DNA from: Actinomycetota bacterium
Lineage (GTDB): Bacteria > Actinomycetota > Acidimicrobiia > Spongiisociales > ZC4RG35
Direction: 5' to 3'
DNA length: 19,226 nucleotides
Assembly (NCBI GenBank): GCA_022615295.1
Contig: JAKEHF010000161.1
Coordinates: 1 to 19,226, forward strand
Position numbers and translations under genes: made by a program. This document shows positions 1 to 7,853 of this stretch, piece by piece. The notes under the pieces are model-generated. The model was not told the DNA's origin. It was given only the letters and a program-made list of their open reading frames with translations, and ran no database searches. Each line of letters begins with the position of its first letter. Within the stretch, counting starts at the first letter, position 1.

Positions 1-2
1 AC

Positions 3-599
3 CCGGGTGAGTTCGTCTGGCTGGTGCCCGAGGTGCGGGGTCTCTACTCCTTCGAGTTCGAGATCCCCGGCCCAGGGACGTATCAGGTCACCATCGAAGG
101 TGACGGGCTCGGCGAGCTGGGCCCGGTGGGTTTCGTGGCCGTCGACGACCCCCTCGGACCTGGACGGGGCGACCCGGCGCCCCTTTCAGAGACGAGAACG
201 GCTGCGGACACCCCTCTCGATGACCTGACCTCCGACCCAGACCCCGACCCTGCCTTCTATGAGATGACGGTTGCCGAGGCGGTGAGCGACGGGCCCTCGG
301 TGATCGTGTTCGCCACGCCGGCGTGGTGCGAGTCACAGGCCTGCGGTCCCCTGCTCGACCAGGTGAAGGCTCTCTCCGACGACTTCCCCGAGCTCAACTT
401 TGTCCACGTCGAGGTCTACGAGGACATCCACGTGAGCAGCATCGACGAGCTGGTGGCGGTCCCTGCCGTCACCGAGTGGGGTCTGGTCTCCGAGCCGTGG
501 GTGTTCGTCACCGACGAATCCGGCAGGGTGAGTGCCCTCTTCGAGGGTGCCGCCTCCGACGCCGAGCTTCGCTCCGCTTTCGCCGAGGTCGCTCCCTGA
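3..599 (+). CDS. Thioredoxin-like fold protein with CX4C site, 5'-truncated
   Basis: The frame is open from the left edge (first full codon at base 3), so the N-terminus, where a signal peptide or anchor would lie, is missing. The visible part has two pieces. The first, about 50 residues, is beta-rich (FVWLVPEVRGLYSF, GTYQVTIEG) and looks like a small extracytoplasmic beta-sandwich. After an acidic Asp/Pro linker comes a thioredoxin-fold domain with a beta strand leading into PAWCESQACGP, two cysteines (codons 327-329 and 342-344) separated by four residues, and a later strand-turn region around VSEPWVFVTDESGRV, close to the cis-Pro position of thioredoxins. CX4C instead of CXXC is unusual. 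The gene ends 45 bases before the oxidase subunit II gene, so a role in oxidase maturation, such as copper or disulfide handling, is plausible but only inferred from position. A GTG at 24 is an in-frame codon, not a convincing start. Confidence 0.75.
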   Translation, partial: PGEFVWLVPEVRGLYSFEFEIPGPGTYQVTIEGDGLGELGPVGFVAVDDPLGPGRGDPAPLSETRTAADTPLDDLTSDPDPDPAFYEMTVAEAVSDGPSVIVFATPAWCESQACGPLLDQVKALSDDFPELNFVHVEVYEDIHVSSIDELVAVPAVTEWGLVSEPWVFVTDESGRVSALFEGAASDAELRSAFAEVAP

Positions 600-605
600 T
601 CGTGG

Positions 606-635
606 TTGGTCGGCGGTGGGGTTACTCCGTATGAT
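606..635 (+). promoter_or_regulatory. Candidate promoter for the oxidase operon
   Basis: TTGGTC (606-611) and TATGAT (630-635) are separated by 18 bases. The -10 box differs from the consensus at one position. It ends 9 bases before the coxB ATG at 645, so transcription would begin at or just before the start codon. No Shine-Dalgarno sequence precedes that ATG. The site lies entirely in the short gap after the thioredoxin-like gene. Confidence 0.55.
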
Positions 636-644
636 GCCGAGCCG

Positions 645-1697
645 ATGCTCCGTCTCATCCGTGGCGCCACCGTGGCCGCTATGGCCCTCCTCCTGGGTGC
701 CTGCCAGCTGATCGGGAACGAGGACGCGCCACTCACCACATTCCGGCCCGCCGGGCCAAACGCCGAACGTATCGACGACCTCTTCTGGCTCGTCTTTTGG
801 ATCGCCACCGCGATCTTCGTCCTGGTCATGGGGGCGCTGGTACTGATCCTGTTCGTCTTCCGGGATCGGAAGAAGGAGGACGCCAGGGAGCCCAAGCAGC
901 TCCACGGCAGTCCCAAGCTCGAGGTCCTGTGGACGGTCATACCCGCTCTGATCCTGGCTGTGATCGCCGTCCCCACCGTCTCCTCGGTGTTCGAGCTGAC
1001 CGGATGTGAGGACGACTCGATGAGAGTCGAGCTCACCGGTCATCAGTGGTGGTTCGAGTTCCACTACCCCGACCAGGGGGTCGACACCGCCAACGTGCTG
1101 GTAATACCTGCCGGGGAGGAGGTCTGTCTCGAGATGACCTCGGACGACGTCCTCCACAACTTCTGGGTGCCGGCGCTACACGGAAAGCGGTATCTGGTTC
1201 CCGGCCAGACGACGCTGCTGAGACTCGAGGCGTCCCAGCCGGGCGAGTTCTGGGGTCATTGCGCCGAGTTCTGCGGTCTGTCCCACTCCCTGATGAGGAC
1301 CAGGGTGCAGGCGGTCAGCCGGGCCGAGTTCGACGAATGGGTCGCTGCCCAGCTTGCACCGGCCAACCTGCCGGCCGACGGCACCCCCGAGTTCGACGGA
1401 TATCAGGTGTTCCTCAACAAGGGATGCACCCAGTGTCACACCATCAGGTTCGACGACGAGGCCTCGTCCAACATCGTGCTCTCCGAGCTGTTCAACGGGC
1501 CCGATCTCACCCACTTCGCCTCACGCAACGTCTTCGCCGGCGCCGTCCTACCCGAGGGTGGGGAGACCCATGAGCAGGCCCTGGCGAGATGGCTCGCCGA
1601 CCCGCCCAATGTCAAACCGGGGAGCTTCATGCCCAATCTGGCCCTGACCGCACAGGAGATCGAAGACCTGATCGCCTTCCTGGAGTCGAACACATGA
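645..1697 (+). CDS. coxB: Cytochrome c oxidase subunit II with fused cytochrome c (caa3 type)
   Basis: This subunit takes electrons from the donor, passes them through its haem c and the dinuclear CuA centre, and delivers them to subunit I. The product has 350 residues. A lipoprotein signal ends in LGAC (Cys20), so the N-terminus is probably lipid-anchored. Two membrane segments follow at about 47-71 and 94-116. The CuA cupredoxin domain carries His171, Cys206, Glu208, Cys210, His214 and Met217 (motif CAEFCGLSHSLM). A C-terminal cytochrome c domain has the haem site CTQCH (261-265) and a likely axial Met329 in SFMPN. The ATG at 645 is chosen because it gives an intact lipobox. A TTG 13 codons upstream is in frame but would precede the -10 box. 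The stop overlaps the coxA start as ATGA, so translation is probably coupled. The fused cytochrome c classifies the oxidase as caa3. Confidence 0.95.
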   Translation: MLRLIRGATVAAMALLLGACQLIGNEDAPLTTFRPAGPNAERIDDLFWLVFWIATAIFVLVMGALVLILFVFRDRKKEDAREPKQLHGSPKLEVLWTVIPALILAVIAVPTVSSVFELTGCEDDSMRVELTGHQWWFEFHYPDQGVDTANVLVIPAGEEVCLEMTSDDVLHNFWVPALHGKRYLVPGQTTLLRLEASQPGEFWGHCAEFCGLSHSLMRTRVQAVSRAEFDEWVAAQLAPANLPADGTPEFDGYQVFLNKGCTQCHTIRFDDEASSNIVLSELFNGPDLTHFASRNVFAGAVLPEGGETHEQALARWLADPPNVKPGSFMPNLALTAQEIEDLIAFLESNT

Positions 1698-3724
1698 CAG
1701 CCACCGCAGAGAGACCGGCCACCACGATCTTCCGCAGACCCCGGTCGACCACCGGTCTCTGGTCCTGGCTGACCACGGTCGACCACAAGCGGATCGGGAT
1801 TCTGTACGGCTACGCAGCCTTCTTCTTCTTCGTAATCGGCGGCATCGAGGCGCTGCTCCTCCGCATCCAACTCGCCCAGGCCAACGCCGAGTTCCTCACC
1901 GCCGGGGCATACAACGCCCTGTTCACGATGCATGGGACGACGATGGTCTTCCTTTTCATCATGCCGGCCTCCGCGGCCTTCATGAACTATCTGCTCCCGC
2001 TCCTCATCGGTGCCCGGGACGTCGCCTTTCCCCGGCTCAACGCCCTGTCGTGGTGGATCTTCCTCTTTGGGGGGATCTTCCTATACAGCACTTTCATATT
2101 CGGGACCTCGGTGCCGCCGGTGAGCCCCGACGGGATCACCGGCAATCTGGCGCCGGGTGGCGGACCGGGGAGCTTCAATTGGCTGGCCGACTCGCCCGAC
2201 GGCGGCTGGTTCTGCTACCAGCCGAACTGCGGGCCCCTCTACTCGCCGGGGACCGCCATGGACTACTGGGCCTTGGGCATCCAGATCCTGGGTCTCGCCT
2301 CACTTGTCTCGGCGATCAACTTCATCGTCACCGTGTTCAACATGAGGGCCAGGGGGATGCGTCTGCTCCGCATGCCGGTGTTCGCCTGGATGACGACGGT
2401 GGTGGCCTTCCTCCTCCTCTTCTCGCTGCCGATCATCGCCGTGGCCTTGTTCATGGTGGCCTTCGACCGGCAGTTCGGGACCGTCTTCTTCGCCGCTACG
2501 TCGGGCGGCGATCCCATCCTCTGGCAGCATCTCTTCTGGCTTTTCGGACATCCGGAGGTCTACATCCTGATCCTCCCGGCGATGGGGATCGTGTCCGAGG
2601 TTCTCCCCGTGTTCTCCCGCAAGCCCTTGTTCGGCTACTCGGCGGTGGTGTTTGCCGGTGCGGCGATCGCTTTTCTCGGTTTCGGGGTGTGGGCCCACCA
2701 CATGTTCGCCTCCGGTATCACCCCGGTGGCCCAGGCGGCCTTCGCCCTGGCGACGATGACCATCGCCATCCCCACGGGGATCAAGATCTTCAACTGGATG
2801 GGGACGCTCTGGGGTGGGCGTCTCAGGCTGAGCACCCCGATGCTGTTCGCCATCGGCTTCCTCGCCATGTTCACCATCGGTGGCCTGTCCGGGGTCACCC
2901 ACGCCGTGGTCCCCTCGGACTGGCAGCAGACCGACACCTACTACATCGTCGCCCACTTCCATTACGTGTTGTTTGGAGGGGCCGTCTTCGGCCTCTTTGC
3001 CGGCATGTACTACTGGTTCCCCAAGCTAACCGGCCGGCTGATGTCGGACCGGCTCGGCAAGGTCCACTTCTGGCTGCAGTTCATCGGCTTCAACCTGACC
3101 TTCGCCCCCATGCACTGGCTGGGTCTGCAGGGGATGGTCCGACGCACCTGGAAGTACGCCCCGGAGACCGGTCTCGAGCCATGGAACCTGGCGGTGACAG
3201 TTGGCGCGTTCATCATCGCCACCTCGATCGCGGTGTTCATGTTCAACTGGTACCGGAGCAAGCGACGTGGGGCATTGGCCGGGATGGATCCCTGGGACGC
3301 CCGGACCGTCGAATGGATGACGCCCAGTCCCACCCCGGAGCACAACTTCAGCGAGCCGCCGGTGGTAACCCGTCTCGACCACTTCTGGCACCTCAAGTAC
3401 GACGAGGACGAGGAGGGCCGGCCGGTGAGACGGCCCGAGGCCGACGAGATGCTGGCGCATCTCGAAGACGTGGGAAGACACCCGACGACACCGATCCATC
3501 TCCCCAACCCCAGTTATTTCCCCCTGGTGATGGCGGTCGGGATCCCGCTCGTCTTCTACGGGATCATCTATCACACGTCGGCTTGGGGCAAGGCGCTGAT
3601 CGTGGTGGGTGCACTGATCATGCTCGCAGCCCTGATCGGTTGGGGAATGGAGCCGCTGGAGGAGCCCCACGAGGCCCACGAGCCGGAGCAGGAGGGTGTG
3701 GAAGAGGAGTCCGGCCATGTCTGA
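1694..3724 (+). CDS. coxA: Cytochrome c oxidase subunit I, long form
   Basis: This is the catalytic haem-copper subunit that reduces O2 and pumps protons. Of its 676 residues, the first 540 or so form the usual 12-helix core. Visible ligands are His80 (MHGT, haem a), His286 with Tyr290 in HPEVY (CuB and the cross-linked Tyr), His335-His336 (CuB), and His421 and His423 in HFHY (haem a3 and a). Glu288 of HPEVY is the D-channel glutamate and Lys364 lies at the K-channel position, so it looks like an A-type pump. A periplasmic-side loop near 174-179 carries a Cys pair (CYQPNC). The protein is about 100 residues longer than common subunit I: after a charged linker, two further hydrophobic segments (about 610-655) precede an acidic tail. 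GGAG lies 8 bases before the ATG, which overlaps the coxB stop. Confidence 0.96.
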   Translation: MTATAERPATTIFRRPRSTTGLWSWLTTVDHKRIGILYGYAAFFFFVIGGIEALLLRIQLAQANAEFLTAGAYNALFTMHGTTMVFLFIMPASAAFMNYLLPLLIGARDVAFPRLNALSWWIFLFGGIFLYSTFIFGTSVPPVSPDGITGNLAPGGGPGSFNWLADSPDGGWFCYQPNCGPLYSPGTAMDYWALGIQILGLASLVSAINFIVTVFNMRARGMRLLRMPVFAWMTTVVAFLLLFSLPIIAVALFMVAFDRQFGTVFFAATSGGDPILWQHLFWLFGHPEVYILILPAMGIVSEVLPVFSRKPLFGYSAVVFAGAAIAFLGFGVWAHHMFASGITPVAQAAFALATMTIAIPTGIKIFNWMGTLWGGRLRLSTPMLFAIGFLAMFTIGGLSGVTHAVVPSDWQQTDTYYIVAHFHYVLFGGAVFGLFAGMYYWFPKLTGRLMSDRLGKVHFWLQFIGFNLTFAPMHWLGLQGMVRRTWKYAPETGLEPWNLAVTVGAFIIATSIAVFMFNWYRSKRRGALAGMDPWDARTVEWMTPSPTPEHNFSEPPVVTRLDHFWHLKYDEDEEGRPVRRPEADEMLAHLEDVGRHPTTPIHLPNPSYFPLVMAVGIPLVFYGIIYHTSAWGKALIVVGALIMLAALIGWGMEPLEEPHEAHEPEQEGVEEESGHV

Positions 3725-4331
3725 GTTGGCGACGGCTGCCCACCTCGAAGGCGAAACGACAGGTGTCGAGAACCGCAAGCTGGGGATGTGGGTGTTCCTC
3801 AGCTCCGAGTTCCTCTTCTTCGGAGCCCTGATCACCAACTATCTCCTCTACTCCAACCGCGCCGGGTTCAGCGGTGTGTACCCCGCCGAGATCTACGACA
3901 TCCCCTTCACCTCGGTCAGCTCCTTCGTGCTGTTGATGAGCTCGCTCACCATGGTGCTGGCCCACAACGCCCTGAGCCGGCACGACCAGAACGGAGCCAG
4001 GACCTGGCTCTTCGCCACGGCCGCCCTGGGCTCGGTCTTCCTCGGCGGCCAGGTGTTCGAGTTCACCGAGTTCGTCGTCAACTACGACATGAGGCTGTCC
4101 TCGAACCCGGCGGCGTCGGCATTCTTCGTGCTCACCGGGTTCCACGGCACCCATGTCGCCATCGGCGTGATCATGCTGCTGTCGTTGCGGGGGATGTCGC
4201 GGCGAAGGGGCGGTCTCAGTGACAGCCACGGGATGAACCTCGAGCTCGTCGGTCTCTACTGGCACTTCGTCGACATCATCTGGATCGTCATCTTCACCGT
4301 TGTCTATCTCCTCTCGGCGCCACCGGCATGA
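3717..4331 (+). CDS. coxC: Cytochrome c oxidase subunit III
   Basis: This membrane subunit binds subunit I and supports proton uptake and turnover stability. The product has 204 residues and five predicted helices, the short form lacking the first two helices of the seven-helix type. Typical landmarks are MWVFLSSEFLFFGALI with Glu31 in the first helix, FHGTHVAIG in the fourth, and YWHFVDIIWIVIF in the last. The ATG at 3717 is preferred over an in-frame codon at 3696 because AGAGGAG sits 7 bases upstream and it overlaps the coxA stop by 8 bases. It is the third gene of the oxidase operon. Confidence 0.95.
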   Translation: MSELATAAHLEGETTGVENRKLGMWVFLSSEFLFFGALITNYLLYSNRAGFSGVYPAEIYDIPFTSVSSFVLLMSSLTMVLAHNALSRHDQNGARTWLFATAALGSVFLGGQVFEFTEFVVNYDMRLSSNPAASAFFVLTGFHGTHVAIGVIMLLSLRGMSRRRGGLSDSHGMNLELVGLYWHFVDIIWIVIFTVVYLLSAPPA

Positions 4332-4633
4332 GCACCACCGACCACCCGACACCGGCCCAGTACTGGAAGATCGCGGTGGTCCTCGCCGTGCTCACCGCGG
4401 TCGAGGTCGCCCTTTTCTATATCAACAGGGAGCTCGAGCTCGGGGCCCTCAACGCGGTCCTCCTCATCACCCTCGCGATCCTCAAGTTCGTGATCGTGGT
4501 CGGCTGGTACATGCATCTCCGCTTCGAGAAGGGTCTTCTCAGCAGGTTCTTCACCGCCGGCTTTGCCCTTGCTTGCGGGTGCTATCTCGTGGTCCTGGCG
4601 ACGCTCGGCGTCGTGGTCATCAGGGGGGGTTGA
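4328..4633 (+). CDS. Cytochrome c oxidase subunit IV (CyoD/CtaF-like)
   Basis: This is a small accessory subunit of the haem-copper oxidase, with 101 residues and three predicted membrane helices at roughly 16-34, 40-63 and 74-98. The signature is the second helix leading into KFVIVVGWYMHLRFE, typical of the bacterial prokaryotic-type subunit IV family. The start overlaps the coxC stop as ATGA and no separate ribosome binding site is visible, so it is probably translated by coupling. Its presence is notable because coxA already has two additional C-terminal helices that could have been taken for a fused subunit IV. Confidence 0.9.
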   Translation: MSTTDHPTPAQYWKIAVVLAVLTAVEVALFYINRELELGALNAVLLITLAILKFVIVVGWYMHLRFEKGLLSRFFTAGFALACGCYLVVLATLGVVVIRGG

Positions 4634-4637
4634 AGGA

Positions 4638-5711
4638 GTGAGGGCCCCCTTGCCGCCCGGGAGGTTCTTTCTGCCCGGTCCCACCGAGGTCCACCCCGAG
4701 GTCCTCGCCGCCCAGACCGGCCAGATGATCGGTCACCGGGGCAGCGACATCAGAGAGCTCATGGCCACCAACGCCGAGGGTTTGGGCCCGGTCTTCCGGA
4801 CGACACGGCCCGTCATCGTCTCCACCTCGTCGGCAACCGGTCTGATGGAGGCGGCGGTGCGCAATGGTGTGTCCGGGGGAAGGGTGCTCGCCATGGTCAA
4901 CGGAGCCTTCTCCGCCAGATTCGCCGAGATCGCCCGTGGTTGTGGCAAAGAGGTGGAGGTGTGGGAGGTCGCCTACGGATCGGTTCACGATCCGGGGGAG
5001 CTCGCCACGAGACTCGCCGGGGGGAACTGCGTGGCGGTCACCGTGACACACTCAGAGACCTCGACCGGTGCGCTCCAGGACCTGCAATCCATCGCAGAGG
5101 CGACCGCCCGGCACCCGGGGACTCTGCTGCTCGTCGACTCGGTCACCGGTATCGGCGGGGTCGAGACCCATACCGACCTCTGGGGGATCGACTTCATCCT
5201 CACCGGCTCGCAGAAGGCGCTGGCCCTCCCACCTGGCCTCGCCTTCGGTGTCGCCTCAGAGGCGATGATGGAGCGTGCTCGGACCATCCCGGACCGGGGC
5301 TGGTACTTCGATCTCCCCCGGCTGGTGGAGGATCTGGACCGTCATCAGACCCCGGCGACCCCCGCAGTGTCCCTTCTATATGCCCTGGAGACACAGCTTC
5401 GGCGGATCCACGAGGAGGGGATCGAGGCGAGGTGGAAGCGGCACCTGGCGATGATGGAGCACACTGCGGCGTGGGCGGCCGAGCACGAAGTGGCCCTGCT
5501 CGCCCCACATGGTCACCGCTCCCCTACGGTCAGCTGTCTCGTGGTGGAGGAGCCGGCGAGGCTGGTGGCCGGGATGCGCGAGCGGGGCTGGGTGATCGGT
5601 GGCGGCTACGGAAGGCTCGGCGAGACCACGATACGCCTCGGCCACATGGGCGATCACACCGTCGACGAGCTTGACGATCTCCTCGGGGTCCTGGCGACCC
5701 TGCTCCGATGA
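4638..5711 (+). CDS. Class V PLP aminotransferase (serine-pyruvate / alanine-glyoxylate family)
   Basis: This is a pyridoxal-phosphate aminotransferase of fold type I, 357 residues from the GTG. The N-terminal signature FLPGPTEVHPEVL is typical of the alanine-glyoxylate / serine-pyruvate group. Other landmarks are the PLP-phosphate region SSATGLMEAA, the ring-contacting Asp in LLVDSVTGIGG, and the Schiff-base Lys193 in TGSQKALALPPG. The neighbour downstream is a phosphoglycerate dehydrogenase with an ATGA overlap. This enzyme is therefore likely to act as the phosphoserine or serine-forming transaminase in place of a classical SerC; that is inferred from context and similar pairings in other bacteria. 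It starts 4 bases after the oxidase subunit IV gene and may be co-transcribed with it. The start is uncertain: AAGGAG (4633-4638) abuts the GTG at 4638, while a TTG at 4650 is 11 bases downstream of it. Confidence 0.88.
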   Translation: MRAPLPPGRFFLPGPTEVHPEVLAAQTGQMIGHRGSDIRELMATNAEGLGPVFRTTRPVIVSTSSATGLMEAAVRNGVSGGRVLAMVNGAFSARFAEIARGCGKEVEVWEVAYGSVHDPGELATRLAGGNCVAVTVTHSETSTGALQDLQSIAEATARHPGTLLLVDSVTGIGGVETHTDLWGIDFILTGSQKALALPPGLAFGVASEAMMERARTIPDRGWYFDLPRLVEDLDRHQTPATPAVSLLYALETQLRRIHEEGIEARWKRHLAMMEHTAAWAAEHEVALLAPHGHRSPTVSCLVVEEPARLVAGMRERGWVIGGGYGRLGETTIRLGHMGDHTVDELDDLLGVLATLLR

Positions 5712-6673
5712 CTCACCGCGTGGTTGTCACCGATCGGGTCTCCCGGACGGGTCTGGCCATCCTCGCCGAGGACGAGAGATTCCTTGTCGAACGGTTCCTC
5801 GACGCCGCGAGCCCGGGATTCGCAGACTCGCTGGGGGCGGCGGCAGCCCTGATAGTGAGAAGCGCCACACGGGTCGACGCCGCGATGATCGAAGCCGCTC
5901 CCTTGCTCAGGGCGGTCGCCAGGGCAGGCGCCGGAGTCGACAACGTCGACGTGGAGAGCGCCACCCGTCGTGGCGTGGCCGTGTTCAACGCCCCCGGGGG
6001 GAACACCATCGCCGCCGCCGAGCTCACAATGGCCCTGATGCTCTCCGTGGTCCGCCGGGTGGCCGAAGCCGACAGGTCGGTCCGTGAGGGTCGTTGGGAC
6101 CGGGCCACCCTGCAGGGGGTCGAGTTGCGGGGGAGGATCCTCGGTCTGGTCGGGGCGGGGAGAATCGGCGGCGAAGTGGCCAAGAGGGCCCGGGCCTTCG
6201 GGATGGCGGTCATCGCCTACGACCCCTATCTGAGCCCGATGCGGGCCGCTGCGGTTGGGGTGACTCTCGTGGATCTCGACCGGCTGCTCGAGACCAGCGA
6301 CATGATCTCGCTCCACGTGCCGCTCAACGAGGAGACGAGAGGGCTCATCGGGGAGGAGGCCCTGGGACGGATGAAGAAGAGCGCCTTCCTGGTCAACGTG
6401 GCCCGGGGGGGCGTTGTCGACGAGACGTCCCTGGCCGGGGCTCTCGCCGACGGTGTCATCGCCGGCGCGGCGCTCGACGTCTACAGCACCGAGCCCCTGT
6501 CCGGCGACAGCCCTCTGCGACGGGCCCCGAACCTGGTGCTCACCCCGCATCTGGGTGCGTCCACCCGTGAGGCCCAGGTCGGCGTGGCCCGCGAGGTGGC
6601 GGTGGCGGTGCGAGCGGCTCTAATCGACGGTGTGGTCGACGGGGCGGTCAACGCCGACTCTTTGACCCGCTAG
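5708..6673 (+). CDS. serA: D-3-phosphoglycerate dehydrogenase, short form without ACT domain
   Basis: This NAD-dependent 2-hydroxyacid dehydrogenase probably oxidises 3-phosphoglycerate, the first step of serine synthesis. In its 321 residues the substrate domain includes ARAGAGVDNVD. The Rossmann domain has GLVGAGRIGGEVAKRA, followed by the acidic ribose-binding Asp in AYDPY. The catalytic triad is visible as Arg in VNVARGG, Glu in STEPL, and His in TPHLGAST. The protein ends just after the helix that closes the substrate domain, so the C-terminal regulatory ACT domain of long SerA forms is absent and feedback inhibition by serine through ACT is not expected. The start overlaps the aminotransferase stop by ATGA. 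The stop TAG shares CTAG with the stop of the convergent membrane-protein gene. Another 2-hydroxyacid substrate cannot be excluded from sequence, but the pairing favours serine synthesis. Confidence 0.88.
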   Translation: MTHRVVVTDRVSRTGLAILAEDERFLVERFLDAASPGFADSLGAAAALIVRSATRVDAAMIEAAPLLRAVARAGAGVDNVDVESATRRGVAVFNAPGGNTIAAAELTMALMLSVVRRVAEADRSVREGRWDRATLQGVELRGRILGLVGAGRIGGEVAKRARAFGMAVIAYDPYLSPMRAAAVGVTLVDLDRLLETSDMISLHVPLNEETRGLIGEEALGRMKKSAFLVNVARGGVVDETSLAGALADGVIAGAALDVYSTEPLSGDSPLRRAPNLVLTPHLGASTREAQVGVAREVAVAVRAALIDGVVDGAVNADSLTR

Positions 6674-7839
6674 ACGACGCGGACGACAGCCGGCCGGCTC
6701 TCGGCGCCCCCCTCTTCGTGGTCCGCGGACCTGATGACCAGCACCGCGAGAAGGACCAAGAGGACCGTGCCGATGCCGATCACCGCGACCATCAGCTCGC
6801 CAAAGGTGATCCGCACATGGGGCCGGCTGCCGGCGAGGGCGGCAAAGCCGAGTATTCCCCCGGCGGTGATGACGGCGACCACGGCTGCCGCATTGGGGAG
6901 CAGGTGGTTCGACTCGATCAGGGCGAAGGCGAAGGGGAGAACCAGGAAAAGGAGGAGGACCACACCGGCCACGGGGATGCTGATGGCGTCGCCGAGACGC
7001 TTCCTCACCGTGGCCACCTCCTCGACCTCCTCGGGGTCCACCGCCACCGGAGTCCCCAGCAGCTGAGGGACGCCGGCTGTGAGGGCTCCCAGGCCGGACC
7101 CTCCCAACACCATGACGCCAAGGGTGGCCAGGACCGGGAGCTGGACGATCCCGGCATCGCCTTCGATCGGGGTGCCGAAGACGCCGGTGAGGAGGGAGGC
7201 GGCCCCGGCCCCCAGAACCAGCCCCAGCGCGGCGCCTACCCAAGCGGTGGCGGCGCGGGAGCCTGATAGCTGCATGGCCGGGTCCCGCCAGGAGACGGCG
7301 GCGCGAGACAGCCCGGCTACCACCGCGCCAAACGCCACGCTCACCAGGGCGACACCGAGGAGCACCATGACGGACCGGACCTCTACCACCGGAGGGCCCC
7401 CGTCGGGGAGCACGGTCACGAGTGGTGCCCAAAAGGCCCCGGCGATGAGGAAACCGAGGACTCCGAGACCGGCACCGGTCCACGCCCCGACACGCACCGC
7501 GGTGCGGACCCGGTCGCCCAGGGGCACCGGCTCCAGGGGCTCGGCGGCCGCGATGGGAGGCTCGAGGATCTGTGGTGGTGGCGTTTCGGGCAGCGGCGGT
7601 TGGGTTTCCGCCATGACAGGCTCGGGGAGGGGTGCCGGGGTCGTCTCCGGCGCCGGGGGGGCGGGTGGTGTTTCGACCGTCGTCGCCGGCGCCGCGGCCA
7701 GGGGAGCACCTCCTGCCCAGGCGGAGAGGATCTCCTCGGGTGTGGTGCCGCTGACCGCCGCCCGGGCGGCCGCTGACCGCTTGACCAATGCTGAGGGTGT
7801 CCCCAGAGCGCTGGCCGCCGCCTCGAGAAGGTCAGTCAC
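6670..7839 (-). CDS. Multi-pass membrane protein with Pro-rich linker, unknown function
   Basis: I do not recognise the family. The product has 389 residues. Residues 1-45 form a small helical module (LEAAASALGTPSALVKRSAAARAA, then TPEEILSAWAGG) that resembles N-terminal modules of other uncharacterised actinobacterial membrane proteins. Residues 50-105 are a Pro/Ala/Glu-rich, probably disordered linker. From about 113 there are seven hydrophobic segments, one followed by a short charged loop (DPEEVEEVATVRKR), and a charged C-terminus. No enzymatic motif is visible. The GTG start is preceded by a TAAAGT box 8 bases upstream and has no Shine-Dalgarno sequence, so it probably has its own leaderless promoter even though it lies only 11 bases behind the ligase gene. 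The stop shares CTAG with serA. Confidence 0.8.
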   Translation of the reverse strand: MTDLLEAAASALGTPSALVKRSAAARAAVSGTTPEEILSAWAGGAPLAAAPATTVETPPAPPAPETTPAPLPEPVMAETQPPLPETPPPQILEPPIAAAEPLEPVPLGDRVRTAVRVGAWTGAGLGVLGFLIAGAFWAPLVTVLPDGGPPVVEVRSVMVLLGVALVSVAFGAVVAGLSRAAVSWRDPAMQLSGSRAATAWVGAALGLVLGAGAASLLTGVFGTPIEGDAGIVQLPVLATLGVMVLGGSGLGALTAGVPQLLGTPVAVDPEEVEEVATVRKRLGDAISIPVAGVVLLLFLVLPFAFALIESNHLLPNAAAVVAVITAGGILGFAALAGSRPHVRITFGELMVAVIGIGTVLLVLLAVLVIRSADHEEGGAESRPAVVRVV

Positions 7840-7847
7840 GGGTCGGC

Positions 7848-7853
7848 ACTTTA
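7848..7853 (-). promoter_or_regulatory. Candidate -10 box of the membrane-protein gene
   Basis: TAAAGT on the - strand is followed by 8 bases and then the GTG start. It fits the TANNNT pattern of actinobacterial leaderless promoters. The first three bases (TAA) are also the stop codon of the upstream ligase gene. No clear -35 element is visible. Confidence 0.45.

Noticed and set aside
606..644. TTG start for coxB at 606
   Set aside because: It would sit inside the candidate promoter and place 13 residues before an otherwise well-placed lipoprotein signal.
333..1157. 274-codon open frame antisense to coxB
   Set aside because: Low-complexity acidic antisense reading; the + strand protein has all CuA and haem motifs.
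2050..3831. 593-codon open frame on the + strand inside coxA
   Set aside because: It is an Arg/His/Pro/Gly-rich frame-shifted shadow of coxA, common in GC-rich DNA, with no recognisable motif.
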